Source: Deinococcus hopiensis KR-140 (GTDB lineage: Bacteria > Deinococcota > Deinococci > Deinococcales > Deinococcaceae). Taken from it: DNA of 64,000 bases. The position numbers and the translations under genes are program-made. The notes under the pieces were generated by a model. That model saw only the letters and a program-made list of their open reading frames with translations. It was not told the DNA's origin and did no database searches. Within the stretch, counting starts at the first letter, position 1; each line of letters begins with the position of its first letter. Shown piece by piece: positions 12,109-20,593 of the stretch. Location of the stretch: NCBI RefSeq assembly GCF_900176165.1, contig NZ_FWWU01000008.1, positions 441,501 through 505,500 on the forward strand. The letters run 5' to 3'.

Positions 12109-12727
12109 TGGTTCACCGTATCTTCGACGAACTGCACATCGTCCGGGTGAATTACGCTCGCAAATGTGCGCCGACCTGGGAGGACGAACTCCTCGGCTGG
12201 ATATCCCGTCAGATCCTGAATCCGCTCGGAGATGAACGCCGTGGTCCAGTCGGAGTCGCAGGCACAGCGGTAGACCACCCCGGGTACGTTGGCGACCAGG
12301 GAGCGGAAGCGCTGTTCGCGTTCATCCGCACCGGCTAGCGCCTGCTTCTGATCGTGAATGTCGGTGCACGTGCCAATCCACTTGACGATCCCTCCCGCCG
12401 CGTTCCTGAGCGGGCGGGCGCCAACGGTAGGTGTTGTCAGCAGCACGGCGAAAGCGGTACTCGACCTCGTAGGGCTCACCCGTCTCCACCGCGTGCCTCC
12501 AGTGGGTCTGGCACTGCTGCAGGTCCTCGGGATGCTGGACAGGTTCCCCCCCCCCAGCCGTGTGTCTCCTTAAGGGTCATCCCGGTGTACTCGGACCGCT
12601 GATGATGGTAATACTCCAACTCACCATCTGGATTGACGCTCCAGATGATCTGGGGCAACACCTCGGCCAGCGCTCCGAACTGCAGTGGCGTGGAAGAACT
12701 GGAAACACCGATTTCAGATGGAGACAT
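12109..12727 (-). pseudogene. Broken PAS-domain signalling protein (kinase remnant)
   Basis: The start at 12727 reads into a PAS domain (FGALAEVLPQIIWSVNPDGE, then EYYHHQRSEYTGM). At a run of ten G (12546-12555 as C on the plus strand) the frame is lost; the expected PAS continuation (HPEDLQQCQTHWRHAVETGE) is in another frame, and a second shift precedes RPLRNAAGGIVKWIGTCTDI. A second PAS begins (FRSLVANVPGVVYRC, DLTGYPAEEF) and is cut off where the glycosyltransferase gene ends. So two frameshifts and a missing 3' part. It follows the histidine kinase gene on the same strand and was probably a second kinase of that locus. Confidence 0.8.
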
Positions 12728-12834
12728 CCGAGATTTCCTCCTGCGTCAGGATGTGGTGGAAATAAGCAGGTCGTGCGCGAGCCAGTAAAGGGCATGGAAG
12801 GTGGTCTACTTCTGGCAGACCACCTTCCCAGGCT

Positions 12835-14949
12835 TCAAAGGTTGGTCTCAGACCCATCTTCTGAAAGGAGGGTCAGGGCGAAGGTGGTGCCTACCCCTTC
12901 TGTACTGGTGGCGGTCAACGTACCGCCGTGCCGCTCCACGATCCGCCGGCAGATCGCCAGCCCAATCCCGGTTCCTTCGTACTGAGCCCGGCCATGCAGG
13001 CGCTGGAACGGTTGAAAGATCCTCTCTGCATACCTGGGATCAAATCCAATGCCATTGTCCTGAATAAGCAGGCGCGCGGTCCCAGACTCAGAAGGCGACG
13101 CCGAAACGTGGACGCGGGGCGGTACCCCTTCTCGGTGGTACTTCAGGGCGTTGCCCACCAAGTTTTGAAGAAGCTGACGAATTTGGGAAGGGTCTGCTGG
13201 AATGGTCGGAAGGGAGGAAAACTCCACCTGTCCGCCTGTGCGAGTCAACCGTTCATCCAGATCCTCAATGACCAGTTCCAGAACTTTTCCAAGTGCGACC
13301 GGTTGGAAGTCCCGTTCGCTGGTTGACACGCTCGACAGGGCCAGCAGATCACGAATTAGCTGCTGCATCCGTTCCGCTGCGGCGAGCATGCGTTCCAGCG
13401 AGCGGCGCCCCCCTTCGCTCAGCCGCTCCTGATCGGATTCCTGCAAGCGACTCCCGAACGCCAGGATTTTCCGTACAGGTTCCTGAAGGTCGTGAGACGC
13501 GACCGAGGCGAACTGCTGAAGGTCATGGTTGCTGCGTTCCAGCTGCCTGGAGAGCTGTTGCAGTTCCAGGTGGGCCAGGTGCTTCTCGGTGCTGTCCTGG
13601 AACTGCACAATCAGCGTCTGTGCGGGTTCGCTTGCCCCTTCAATGGGTGAGGCGTGAATCTGCAACCACACGTCAGTGCCATCTGGACGGCTGTAACGCT
13701 GTTCCCAGTCCGTCTTGGTCGGGTCACTCGGGAGAGGATGATGGCCTGGCTCAGAAGGCCAGCCTCCTGAACCGAGGAGTTCTTCGAGCGTGAGGCCTGT
13801 CAGGTCCTCTTCACGCCGCTCCAGAATCCGGCTGGCTGCGGGATTCACGCGTTCCACCCGGCGGTCCGGCCCAACGACCACTTCGCCCAGGGGAGCGTGC
13901 CGCATCGCCTCTTTGAGTTGGGCCTCGCTCTCCTGGAGGGCCTGTGCACTCTGCGTGCGTTCCAGCGCGAGGCTGATGGTTGCCGCGGCGCGGCGGGTCA
14001 ACTCCAGTTCGTCCGGCTGCCAGGGTTTCCCCGCTGCACGGATGAAGTTGAGGGTGCCGATCACGCGGCCTCCCACCTCGTGAATGGGTTCAACCAGCGC
14101 AGAGATCGGCCGGCCAGCAATCCTGACCGCTCCCGGTATGTCACCGTAGTTCCCGGTGGCCTGCACCTCTCCCGTCTCGACCGCGCGCCTCACCATGGTC
14201 ATTTGCTCAATGGGTGAGCCTTCACCCGAAAGGAGCTGCAGCGCGGTGGGATGGACTTCGCCCCATGAACTCCACAGTTTCCCCCTCCCTTCGTGAATTC
14301 GGATAGCCGTGATCTGGTCGGCGTTAAGCACCGGCCCCAGTTGAGTCAGGGCAAGTTCGGCGACATCACGGGGATCACGGGCGGTTTGGAGTGCGTCGCT
14401 CAGGCCAGCCAGAAACTCTGACCGCGCAACGGAGGAGGCGAGCGCTGCGTTGGTCTCTTCCAATTGAACCTGATGATCCCTGAGTCGCCGCTCGGCCTGA
14501 ATGAGAGCGGAAACCCTCGGAATCAGAGGGGGCAGCGCGAGAGCGGTCGCTACGCTGACGATAGCCGTCAGGGCGCGGATGTATCCGTCGAACCAGAACA
14601 CCGGTGTGAAGCGGACCAGGACGTGCATCAGGTGGGTGAGACCGCACGCAACGATGAAGAGGCCAAAGGCCAGGACCACCCAGTCAAAGGGCAGCGCAGA
14701 CCGGTTGCGGTAAACGATGTAGGCCAGCACACTGGAAATGGCAGCGTAGGAGATACCAATCAGGAGATCGGACCCGACGTGTAAGACCATCAGCGCAGCA
14801 GGCCATCCCGAATCATGCCGATCAATCTCAAATTGATGGGTGCTGAACAAATTGGCGAAGACGCCAGGCCAGAGCAGCGGCAGGCAGAAGCCCACGACCG
14901 CGATGCCCAGGGTCCGCAGCAGTGTTGAACGCTGAGAATTCGAAACCAT
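12835..14949 (-). CDS. Sensor histidine kinase with ethylene-receptor-like membrane domain
   Basis: About 704 residues. I start at ATG 14949 because AAGGAGG precedes it; a longer frame to 14991 has none. Order: a membrane domain with about four spans (residues 10-140), a GAF domain (about 185-345), a PAS domain (about 365-470), the HisKA box ASVASHDLQEPVRKIL with the phospho-His near 485, and an HATPase domain with DNGIGFDPRYAERIF and EGTGIGLAI. The membrane domain has Asp61, Tyr68, Ile99, Cys102 and His106 (GLFIVACGLTHLM), in the spacing of the plant ETR1 copper/ethylene site (Asp25, Tyr32, Ile62, Cys65, His69). It resembles cyanobacterial ethylene-receptor kinases. Ligand and partner regulator are unknown. 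Confidence 0.92.
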   Translation of the reverse strand: MVSNSQRSTLLRTLGIAVVGFCLPLLWPGVFANLFSTHQFEIDRHDSGWPAALMVLHVGSDLLIGISYAAISSVLAYIVYRNRSALPFDWVVLAFGLFIVACGLTHLMHVLVRFTPVFWFDGYIRALTAIVSVATALALPPLIPRVSALIQAERRLRDHQVQLEETNAALASSVARSEFLAGLSDALQTARDPRDVAELALTQLGPVLNADQITAIRIHEGRGKLWSSWGEVHPTALQLLSGEGSPIEQMTMVRRAVETGEVQATGNYGDIPGAVRIAGRPISALVEPIHEVGGRVIGTLNFIRAAGKPWQPDELELTRRAAATISLALERTQSAQALQESEAQLKEAMRHAPLGEVVVGPDRRVERVNPAASRILERREEDLTGLTLEELLGSGGWPSEPGHHPLPSDPTKTDWEQRYSRPDGTDVWLQIHASPIEGASEPAQTLIVQFQDSTEKHLAHLELQQLSRQLERSNHDLQQFASVASHDLQEPVRKILAFGSRLQESDQERLSEGGRRSLERMLAAAERMQQLIRDLLALSSVSTSERDFQPVALGKVLELVIEDLDERLTRTGGQVEFSSLPTIPADPSQIRQLLQNLVGNALKYHREGVPPRVHVSASPSESGTARLLIQDNGIGFDPRYAERIFQPFQRLHGRAQYEGTGIGLAICRRIVERHGGTLTATSTEGVGTTFALTLLSEDGSETNL

Positions 14950-15245
14950 GGAGCCTCCTTGAAACGTTGTCTTGTAGCGGCCGAACCCCATGGGCCAACG
15001 GCTCAGCGTACTTGCAACTGGCTGGACCAGGGTTCAGTCTAAGGAGCGCGCTCTTTCAAAACCCGCACAGGGCCGGCATTTCTCAGCGTTTTGTCTCACG
15101 ACAATCTCCGCTTGACAAATGCCACTGTCTGCTCAAAAGGTTATGGCAACTTAACCTCGACAACTCAGCACCCTTCGATCAGACCTTGGGAGGACGGCTT
15201 CTGGCGTGGTTTGAAGTGGGGATTCACGCCAGTGGCGAGCCGCTA

Positions 15246-15848
15246 AAGTGCATCTGAAAAATGTGTGGGAAGGGGTTTTGCCTGATTAGAGGAAGGAGGG
15301 ATGATAGGGCAGAGGTGGTGCGCGCATGACTGGGGCGTGACCTCCCAAACGATCTCACCGATGCCGAGTGGAATGTCCTCCAGCCGCTGACCCCACCTGA
15401 ATCGCTTGTGGGTCGACCGCGCAAGTGGTCTTTGCAAGAAATTCTGGACAGCATCTTCTCCGTCCTCCGCGGAGGCCGTGGCCTGGCGGGGTACGGCCTC
15501 ACGATCTTCCCCCCTGGCAAACGATCAACCACGCTCACAGGATGTGGAGGCTGCAAGGCGTTCGGCTGGACACTGGAGATCGTGAAGCATCCGTGGTCAG
15601 GACAGCAGAGCACCTGGGCACCCAAAGAGGCACCTCCACGTGTCGTGGAGGTGCCTAAGGGTTTTATAGTGTTGAAACGGCGTTGGGTCGTGGAGCGGAC
15701 CTTTGCCTGGCTGGGAAAATCCAGACGCATGGCCAGGGACGATGAAGCGCTGCCGGAGACAGCGGAGAACCTTGTCTACGAGGTGATGATCCGCTTGATG
15801 GTCCGCCGCTTGGCCAAGGGTCCACCCTGACCTTTTTCAGACGCACTT
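15246..15848 (+). mobile_element. Internally deleted IS5-like insertion sequence (603 bp)
   Basis: Terminal inverted repeats AAGTGCATCTGAAAAA (left) and AAGTGCGTCTGAAAAA (right, reverse complement) are flanked by a TA dinucleotide on both sides (15244-15245, 15849-15850). Compared with the copy at 43234-44182, about 350 bp of the transposase middle is missing. It can no longer make a full transposase, but both ends remain and could be mobilised in trans. Confidence 0.85.
15408..15830 (+). pseudogene. Internally deleted IS5-family transposase
   Basis: The remaining frame joins an N-terminal helix-turn-helix segment (GRPRKWSLQEILDSIFSVLR) to the C-terminal catalytic end (VLKRRWVVERTFAWLGKSRR, then RDDEALPETAENLVYEVMIR). 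The WVVERTFAWL block with its Glu is typical of IS5-family DDE transposases. The central part with the two Asp residues is deleted, so the protein of about 140 residues is inactive. The upstream 160 bases also encode transposase N-terminus in other frames. Confidence 0.8.
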
Positions 15849-16217
15849 TAGCTGTACTTCGGGGAATATTCACGGGCCATGCCAAAGCTGTCCTGGACGT
15901 GACCCAGTCCTGTAGACCTGAGCGCTCAGGGGCAAACGGTGCCGTGTTAAACCCCTGGCTCTGGGCTTCACGAGTGGGGCCGTACCCCCATTCCTCCGCC
16001 AGATTGAAGGGCAGCCACTCCTTCCCTTCTCTGGCCCACAGCACGAAGTGGTTTCAACAGTGCACGGGGCCATAAATACCGTGTCAGATAGCAAATGCAT
16101 ACTCCCCTGAATTTCCCCAAAGTACAGTTAGACAAGAGCAGGCTATGAGGCGTGGATCGCTCAGTCGTGGGGTTGCCCAGGGCGCGCTGCCTGGGCCTCC
16201 ACTTGTCTTGTTGCTGC
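15849..16217. other. Non-coding or remnant sequence between IS and HU gene
   Basis: No intact gene. On the minus strand one frame reads LWAREGKEWLPFNLAEEWGY, which looks like a scrap of a real protein, perhaps a transposase, but it has no start and no recognisable family. A GC-rich inverted stretch (GGCGCGCTGCCTGGG region near 16180) follows. Otherwise I see nothing. Confidence 0.4.
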
Positions 16218-16555
16218 TCAGCCGTTGATGCTGCCCTTCAGGGTGCTGGCGACCTTGTAACTGACCTTCCTGCCGGCGGGGATCTGGATCTTCTCGCTGG
16301 TACCGGGCCGAACGCCCGTGCGCGCGGTCGTGGCCTTGACGCTCAGGGTCCCCAGGCCGGGCAGTGTCGCGTTCTGACCAGCGCGTAGGCCGCCGATCAC
16401 GCTTTCCAGCATGGCTTCCACGGCCGCGTCGCTCTGCTTCTTGCTCAGGCCGGTCATTTCGGCCACCGTCTCCACGAGTTGGGCTTTACCGATCTTGCCC
16501 CCGTGCTGGCAGTAGGAGCGGCTGCGACGGCGTTTTTCGGGCTCTTTTTCGTCAT
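16218..16555 (-). CDS. HU-family nucleoid protein with a frameshift after its N-terminal tail
   Basis: The HU core is intact: KAQLVETVAEMTGLSKKQSD, LPGLGTLSVKATTARTGVRP, TSEKIQIPAGRKVSYKVAST. HU dimers bend and compact DNA. Deinococcus HU proteins carry a Lys/Ala-rich tail; here that tail (MTKKSPKNAVAAAPTAST) is encoded from ATG 16555, but in a different frame from the core. The shift falls in the run of five G near 16498-16502; one extra base would join MTKKSPKNAVAAAPTASTG to GKIGKAQ. The core frame itself has no plausible start. This is either a recent frameshift mutation, a recoding site or a sequencing error. Confidence 0.75.
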
Positions 16556-16691
16556 GCCTGCATACGGATACCTCTGCAGACGAGGCCTCCTCCATCTTTG
16601 CGCTAGCGTACCCAGTCCCAAATGCCCTCCCGACCTTCCAGGCGCTTGATGGTATAGGGTCTTCTCCCTTATCCGGCGCGTCCTCCATCAA

Positions 16692-17062
16692 GCAGCCGTA
16701 CCCCCTTCGGGTGTAGAGCGAGAATTTTCATAAAGCCCCGGTTCGGGGACTGATCTCTGTGACAAAGTTGTCAGACTTTTCGGCTACAAGTCTTAAACGT
16801 TTCTAGCTTACTTTGTGTGGAATATGACTATAATATGAACGTGTTTAGGCTTTTACGTATGAACCGCCATCTATTACGTATATAACGTTTCATACTTTCT
16901 TAAAAAAGACCTCTGACACACCCTTTCTCGGAGAACTTCAACATTAAACGCTTTACCAGAAAGTAAACAGCCTGTAAGTCGACGGACTGTAAAACCTTTT
17001 CCAGCGAAGACGGGAAGAACGGTTCAACACAACGCTGCTCGTCAACCCTGAAAGGACACCTT
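16692..17062 (+). promoter_or_regulatory. AT-rich control region upstream of the GTPase operon
   Basis: About 370 bases without a gene and much richer in A/T than its surroundings. It holds TATAAT at 16829-16834 and two copies of TTACGTAT (16853-16860 and 16874-16881) exactly 21 bp, two helical turns, apart; ATATAACG follows. A short hairpin CCCCG-GTT-CGGGG is at about 16738-16750. This is the likely promoter/operator region of the operon starting at 17063. The motifs are visible; the control role is inferred. Confidence 0.5.
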
Positions 17063-17764
17063 ATGGCGATGTTCGGAGAACTTGAACACCACGCCCTCGC
17101 CGACCTGGTGAAAGTTCTCGCGCCCCAAACCGGCACCCTCTTCTTTCACCAGGCCTACCACGGCCGCACCCTCGAACTCACACTCATGCAAGGCCACTTG
17201 CGCGCCATGTACCTCGACGGATTTCCCGTTCACACGCAAACACAAGTTCGCGACATCTTGCAGCATCTGCACGTCCATAGACGCGGCGCGTTCGAATTTC
17301 AGCGGCGAGGCTTTCCCACTTCCGTCTCTGGTTTTTACGACTTGCCGCTCAGCAACCTGCTCCTTGACCTTGATGACGACAGCATCCCCTCTGACCAATT
17401 GCCCCACCCTGATACCCGCTTCCTGACCATCCCCGGCACGCCTTTCGTGCCCCCCTCCTTGGCCAGTGTCTGGACCCTGCTGCAGCCTTTTCTCATTCGG
17501 GGTGCCAGCGCAGCGGAGATTACATCGCAACTGGGCCTCACCCAACGCGACGTGCTGGGCATGCTTCACCGCCTGCGGGCCGTGGATCTGATCGCTCCGT
17601 ACCGCGCCACCACCCTCACCCTTTCCCCTCCTGTTCCCAGCACACTTCATCAGGGAGTTCAAACGTCTCTCCTGGAGGCTGCTCCTGAGCCTTCCAGCTC
17701 TGCACCGATCGTCCAACGCCTCCTCGGCGCGCTGCGTCGCCTCACTGGAGCCTCTCGAATATGA
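17063..17764 (+). CDS. DUF4388-type protein, first gene of the GTPase operon
   Basis: A 233-residue soluble protein whose first 90 residues resemble the DUF4388 (PATAN-like) domain found in bacterial signalling proteins: GELEHHALADLVKVLAPQTG, LELTLMQGHLRAMYLDG, and GAFEFQRRGF. A C-terminal part with a possible winged-helix (EITSQLGLTQRDVLGMLHRL) follows. It opens a tight four-gene group: its stop overlaps the start of the GTPase gene (ATGA), then comes a roadblock/LC7 protein. In other bacteria DUF4388 proteins accompany MglA/roadblock or two-component modules, so an adaptor role is likely. The exact role is not known. Confidence 0.8.
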   Translation: MAMFGELEHHALADLVKVLAPQTGTLFFHQAYHGRTLELTLMQGHLRAMYLDGFPVHTQTQVRDILQHLHVHRRGAFEFQRRGFPTSVSGFYDLPLSNLLLDLDDDSIPSDQLPHPDTRFLTIPGTPFVPPSLASVWTLLQPFLIRGASAAEITSQLGLTQRDVLGMLHRLRAVDLIAPYRATTLTLSPPVPSTLHQGVQTSLLEAAPEPSSSAPIVQRLLGALRRLTGASRI

Positions 17765-18342
17765 CCATGCCCGGCGATCCTGCCTTCCACGCTCCACTGA
17801 AGCTCGTTGTTTCGGGTCCGGTGGGTGCGGGCAAGACGACCTTCGTCCAGACCCTTTCGCAAACCCCGGTGGTTGCCACTGAAGCAGAGGCGAGCGAGGA
17901 CATTGGCAAGCGCAACACCACCGTCGCCTTCGACTTCGGCACCTTGAATCTTGGCGGGCACGAACTTCACCTGTACGGCACGCCGGGCCAGGACCGCTTT
18001 AGCTTTATGTGGGAAGTGCTGTGCGAGGGCGCTCTTGGCCTGGTGCTGCTCGTGGCTGGAGACCGGCCGCAAGACTTTTTGGCTGCCCGCAATATCCTTG
18101 AATTCATCACCAGCCGTATCCCAGTGCCTTTTCTCGTCGGGGTAACCCACCAAGACCAGCCCCGCGTATGGCAACCCGAAGACGTAGCGCTGTACTTCGG
18201 CCTTCCCGAGCACCAGGCCGTGGGCATAAACGCTACCGATCTGCAACAGTCTCAGTTGCTCCTGACCCGCCTCCTCGAACTGACCCTCGCCTCTCCCTCT
18301 GTGCTCAACCCAGCTGCCGCCTTCGAAAGGAACCCAACATGA
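17761..18342 (+). CDS. Small Ras-like GTPase of the roadblock operon
   Basis: A 193-residue P-loop GTPase. Visible motifs: Walker A GPVGAGKTTF (residues about 19-28), a switch-I Thr in GKRNTTVAFDFG, and the G3 motif GTPGQDRF in place of the usual DTPGQ; HQD may stand in the G4 position. Proteins of this kind, paired with roadblock/LC7 partners, act like MglA as nucleotide-controlled polarity or signalling switches. The start overlaps the preceding stop (ATGA), and its stop overlaps the start of the roadblock gene, so the three are translationally coupled. The Asp-to-Gly change in the G3 motif is worth noting for its hydrolysis cycle. Confidence 0.88.
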   Translation: MTMPGDPAFHAPLKLVVSGPVGAGKTTFVQTLSQTPVVATEAEASEDIGKRNTTVAFDFGTLNLGGHELHLYGTPGQDRFSFMWEVLCEGALGLVLLVAGDRPQDFLAARNILEFITSRIPVPFLVGVTHQDQPRVWQPEDVALYFGLPEHQAVGINATDLQQSQLLLTRLLELTLASPSVLNPAAAFERNPT

Positions 18343-18722
18343 CCATGACTGCTCCCCTCTCCAAGCAAGACCGCCTGAACGCCTCCCTCACCACCCTGCG
18401 CACCTCCATGCCCGAACTGCGTGGTGCCCTTGTCGCAACGGTCGATGGCCTCCCCATCGCCAAATCCATGAGTGACGGCACCGACGCCAACCGTGTGGCC
18501 GCCATGGCCGCCACCGCCCTGGGTCTGGGCAAGCGCATCAACGATACGCTCGGCTCGGGCGAACTGACCGACATGAGCGTGTCGGGCATGGGTGGTCAGG
18601 TGTACATCTACGCAGCGGGCAACAAGGGCGTGCTGGCCGTCGTGACGCCCCCTGGCATGAACCTGGGCCTCCTGCATATGGAAGCCCGCGACACCGCTCA
18701 GGCCGTTGCTTCCATCCTGTAA
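18339..18722 (+). CDS. Roadblock/LC7 domain protein
   Basis: A 127-residue roadblock/LC7 protein (MglB-like), the family that binds small GTPases and often acts as GTPase-activating or scaffold partner. Core features: LRTSMPELRGALVATVDGLP, a long helix NRVAAMAATALGLGKRI, and the strands VYIYAAGNKGVLAVVTPP ending in GLLHMEARDTAQAVASIL. The start ATG at 18339 overlaps the GTPase stop codon, so coupling with its presumed partner is direct. A longer open frame to 18168 lies inside the GTPase gene and is not used. Length is normal for single-domain roadblock proteins. Confidence 0.9.
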   Translation: MTMTAPLSKQDRLNASLTTLRTSMPELRGALVATVDGLPIAKSMSDGTDANRVAAMAATALGLGKRINDTLGSGELTDMSVSGMGGQVYIYAAGNKGVLAVVTPPGMNLGLLHMEARDTAQAVASIL

Positions 18723-18872
18723 GTATTTCCCAGTCCCGCTGAGGCCTCGGTGACTTCTGATTTCCATGAGGCGGCGCCGAGCTTACCCAGCCCGCCCACA
18801 GCCGACACCCAACAACTGCACGTTCAGACGCTGAGCCAGTTGCTCGCCTCGCTCTACCCCCGGAGGACCCCC

Positions 18873-19346
18873 ATGATCGCCACCCAACCCAACCGTACCC
18901 AACTCGGTGATTTCAGCTCTGTCGTCTGCTTTAAAGCCGTCATCGTTGGCGTCGAGGACACCCTCGGCACAGACGGAGCCGCCGTTGTTTTTACCCGCGC
19001 CGGGAAAGTGCGCGGGCACAACCTCGCCACGGAACTTGGCGTGGCGGGCAGCAACGTGCCTGTAGAAGAAATTGCGCCGCTGCTGAACGCAGCCATTGGT
19101 CAGGATGGCACCCGCTTGGCAGCCGTCATCCGCTCGTACCAGGAGGGCAGCGACATTGTGATCGAGACCCAGGACACCGTGTGCTCCGCGGGTGAGGAGC
19201 CCGGCAGTGACCGCAAGTGCACCTTTACCCTGGGGGCCGTCTGGGGCGCGCTGGAAGCGATCACGGGTGAGATGTACCTCGGCGAACAGACCGAGAGCGT
19301 GCTGCGCGGTGGCACCAGCGACAAGTTCGTCTTCAGTCCGCTCTAA
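18873..19346 (+). CDS. V4R-like small-molecule sensor domain protein
   Basis: A 157-residue protein, last of the four-gene group. I start at ATG 18873, preceded by GGAGGACCCCC; GTG 18750 in the same frame would add 41 residues without structure. The C-terminal half looks like the V4R (4-vinyl-reductase/hydrocarbon-binding-like) fold: RSYQEGSDIVIETQDTVCSA, DRKCTFTLGAVWGALEAITG, ending EQTESVLRGGTSDKFVFSPL, with two conserved-looking cysteines. V4R domains bind small hydrophobic or metal ligands and gate regulators. With the GTPase and roadblock genes it may supply the input for the switch; this is inference. Confidence 0.7.
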   Translation: MIATQPNRTQLGDFSSVVCFKAVIVGVEDTLGTDGAAVVFTRAGKVRGHNLATELGVAGSNVPVEEIAPLLNAAIGQDGTRLAAVIRSYQEGSDIVIETQDTVCSAGEEPGSDRKCTFTLGAVWGALEAITGEMYLGEQTESVLRGGTSDKFVFSPL

Positions 19347-19387
19347 GAGCGGTGAACACCCTGTTTTCAGTACGTCGCATTTAGAAT

Positions 19388-20412
19388 TCAGATAAATTTT
19401 GCTCCGAGAACCTTGAGTCCAGTGACAAGGGCTGCTCGAAGTTCAGAGATCGAGTCAGAGCAGCGGCGTGGCATCAAAATTGCCTTGAGTTGACGCCACA
19501 CGCCCTCAATGAGGTTGAGAAACGGGGCATAGGGCAGGAGGTACCGCAGGTACAGCCCCTGCTCTTCCCAGCGTGCGATCTTTTCCCTGAGCTTCGCGCC
19601 CTTGTGAAAGGGCGCGTTGTCCAGCACGACGACCGTGATCGGATCCGGGATGCACTGGGCGGCCAGGGTACCAAGGTACGCCATGACCTGTTCACCAGTA
19701 CAGGTGCCTTGCCGTTCTCGGACGTCCAGGTCCTGTTGATTCCCGTGCAGGCTGTACGAACCCATGAGGTTGAGGCGTCCAGCGGATCCCCACCGTGTGG
19801 GGATCCTGAACGGCTGGCCAGATCCCCGCCTGGACCAGGTGGCACCCACAGACAACATCAGGGACAACCCCATCCGAGGTACTTCAGCGTGAGTTTGCCG
19901 TCCAGCGCCCCCTTTTAAGGTCTCCAAAGAGGCCTGATGCTCGTGTACAACCTCCGGGTCAAGGGTCTTGGCGGGGGCGTACCTCGCGCGTTTCCAGCTG
20001 TATCCCATGCGCTTCAGATGATTGGACAGTGCCCTGGGTCCGATCACCACACCGCACTGTTTGCTGAGCTCCGCGCACAACATGGTCGCGTTCCAGAAGC
20101 GCTCTTCTCGCAGTTTCTCCACGAGAAACTGCTCGGCTTGTCCCGTGATTCGTGAGGGTGGGCCGGGTGGGGGATCATCGGCTCAACCTGGTACGCCACG
20201 CTCGATGAAGCGTGTCAGATCATTGTGGATCGCTTGATGACTACGATCAAGGTGTTTGGCGAGTTGGGGAATGCTCCAGCCCTGTCGGTGAAGTCGCATA
20301 GGGACTTGCCGGTAGGCGGGTTTTAGGGTGCGTGTGCCGACTGGTCTCCAACGCACGCAGCACCACGTCATCCTCGTCTGAGATTTCGATACGTCGAGCA
20401 GGTCGTGCCATA
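19388..20412 (-). pseudogene. IS630 family transposase, frameshifted
   Basis: Starts at ATG 20412 (MARPARRIEISDEDDVVLRA), loses frame near 20340, and continues in another frame as LKPAYRQVPMRLHRQGWSIP and LAKHLDRSHQAIHNDLTRFI. A third frame carries the rest (19388-20122): helix-turn-helix GVVIGPRALSNHLKRMGYSW, a DDE core with TVVVLDNAPFHKG and LLPYAPFLNLIEGVWRQLK, typical of IS630/Tc1-like DDE_3 enzymes. The first catalytic Asp region is poor. Ends: imperfect GAATT-containing repeats near 19382 and 20452. The gene is disrupted at least twice, so it is inactive unless frameshifting is programmed. Confidence 0.85.
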
Positions 20413-20529
20413 CCTAACTCTACAATCTCAATACGACCTACTTAACATCAATTCAGCAGGACATCTTCTCTTGAGGGTGTCCTGATCTCTCAGGAAGTCC
20501 GAACACTTCCAGCATTCACTCAGAGCAAA

Positions 20530-20556
20530 GAAGCCGACCTAAAGGTCAGCTTCTTT
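20530..20556 (-). terminator. Bidirectional Rho-independent terminator
   Basis: Stem GAAGC(C)GACC - loop TAAA - GGTC(A)GCTTC with TTT following on both strands. It lies 38 bases after the HD-GYP stop codon and is the likely terminator of that gene. Confidence 0.75.
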
Positions 20557-20593
20557 GTCAATTGGAACCCCGCACAGACCATTCCTGACCTCT

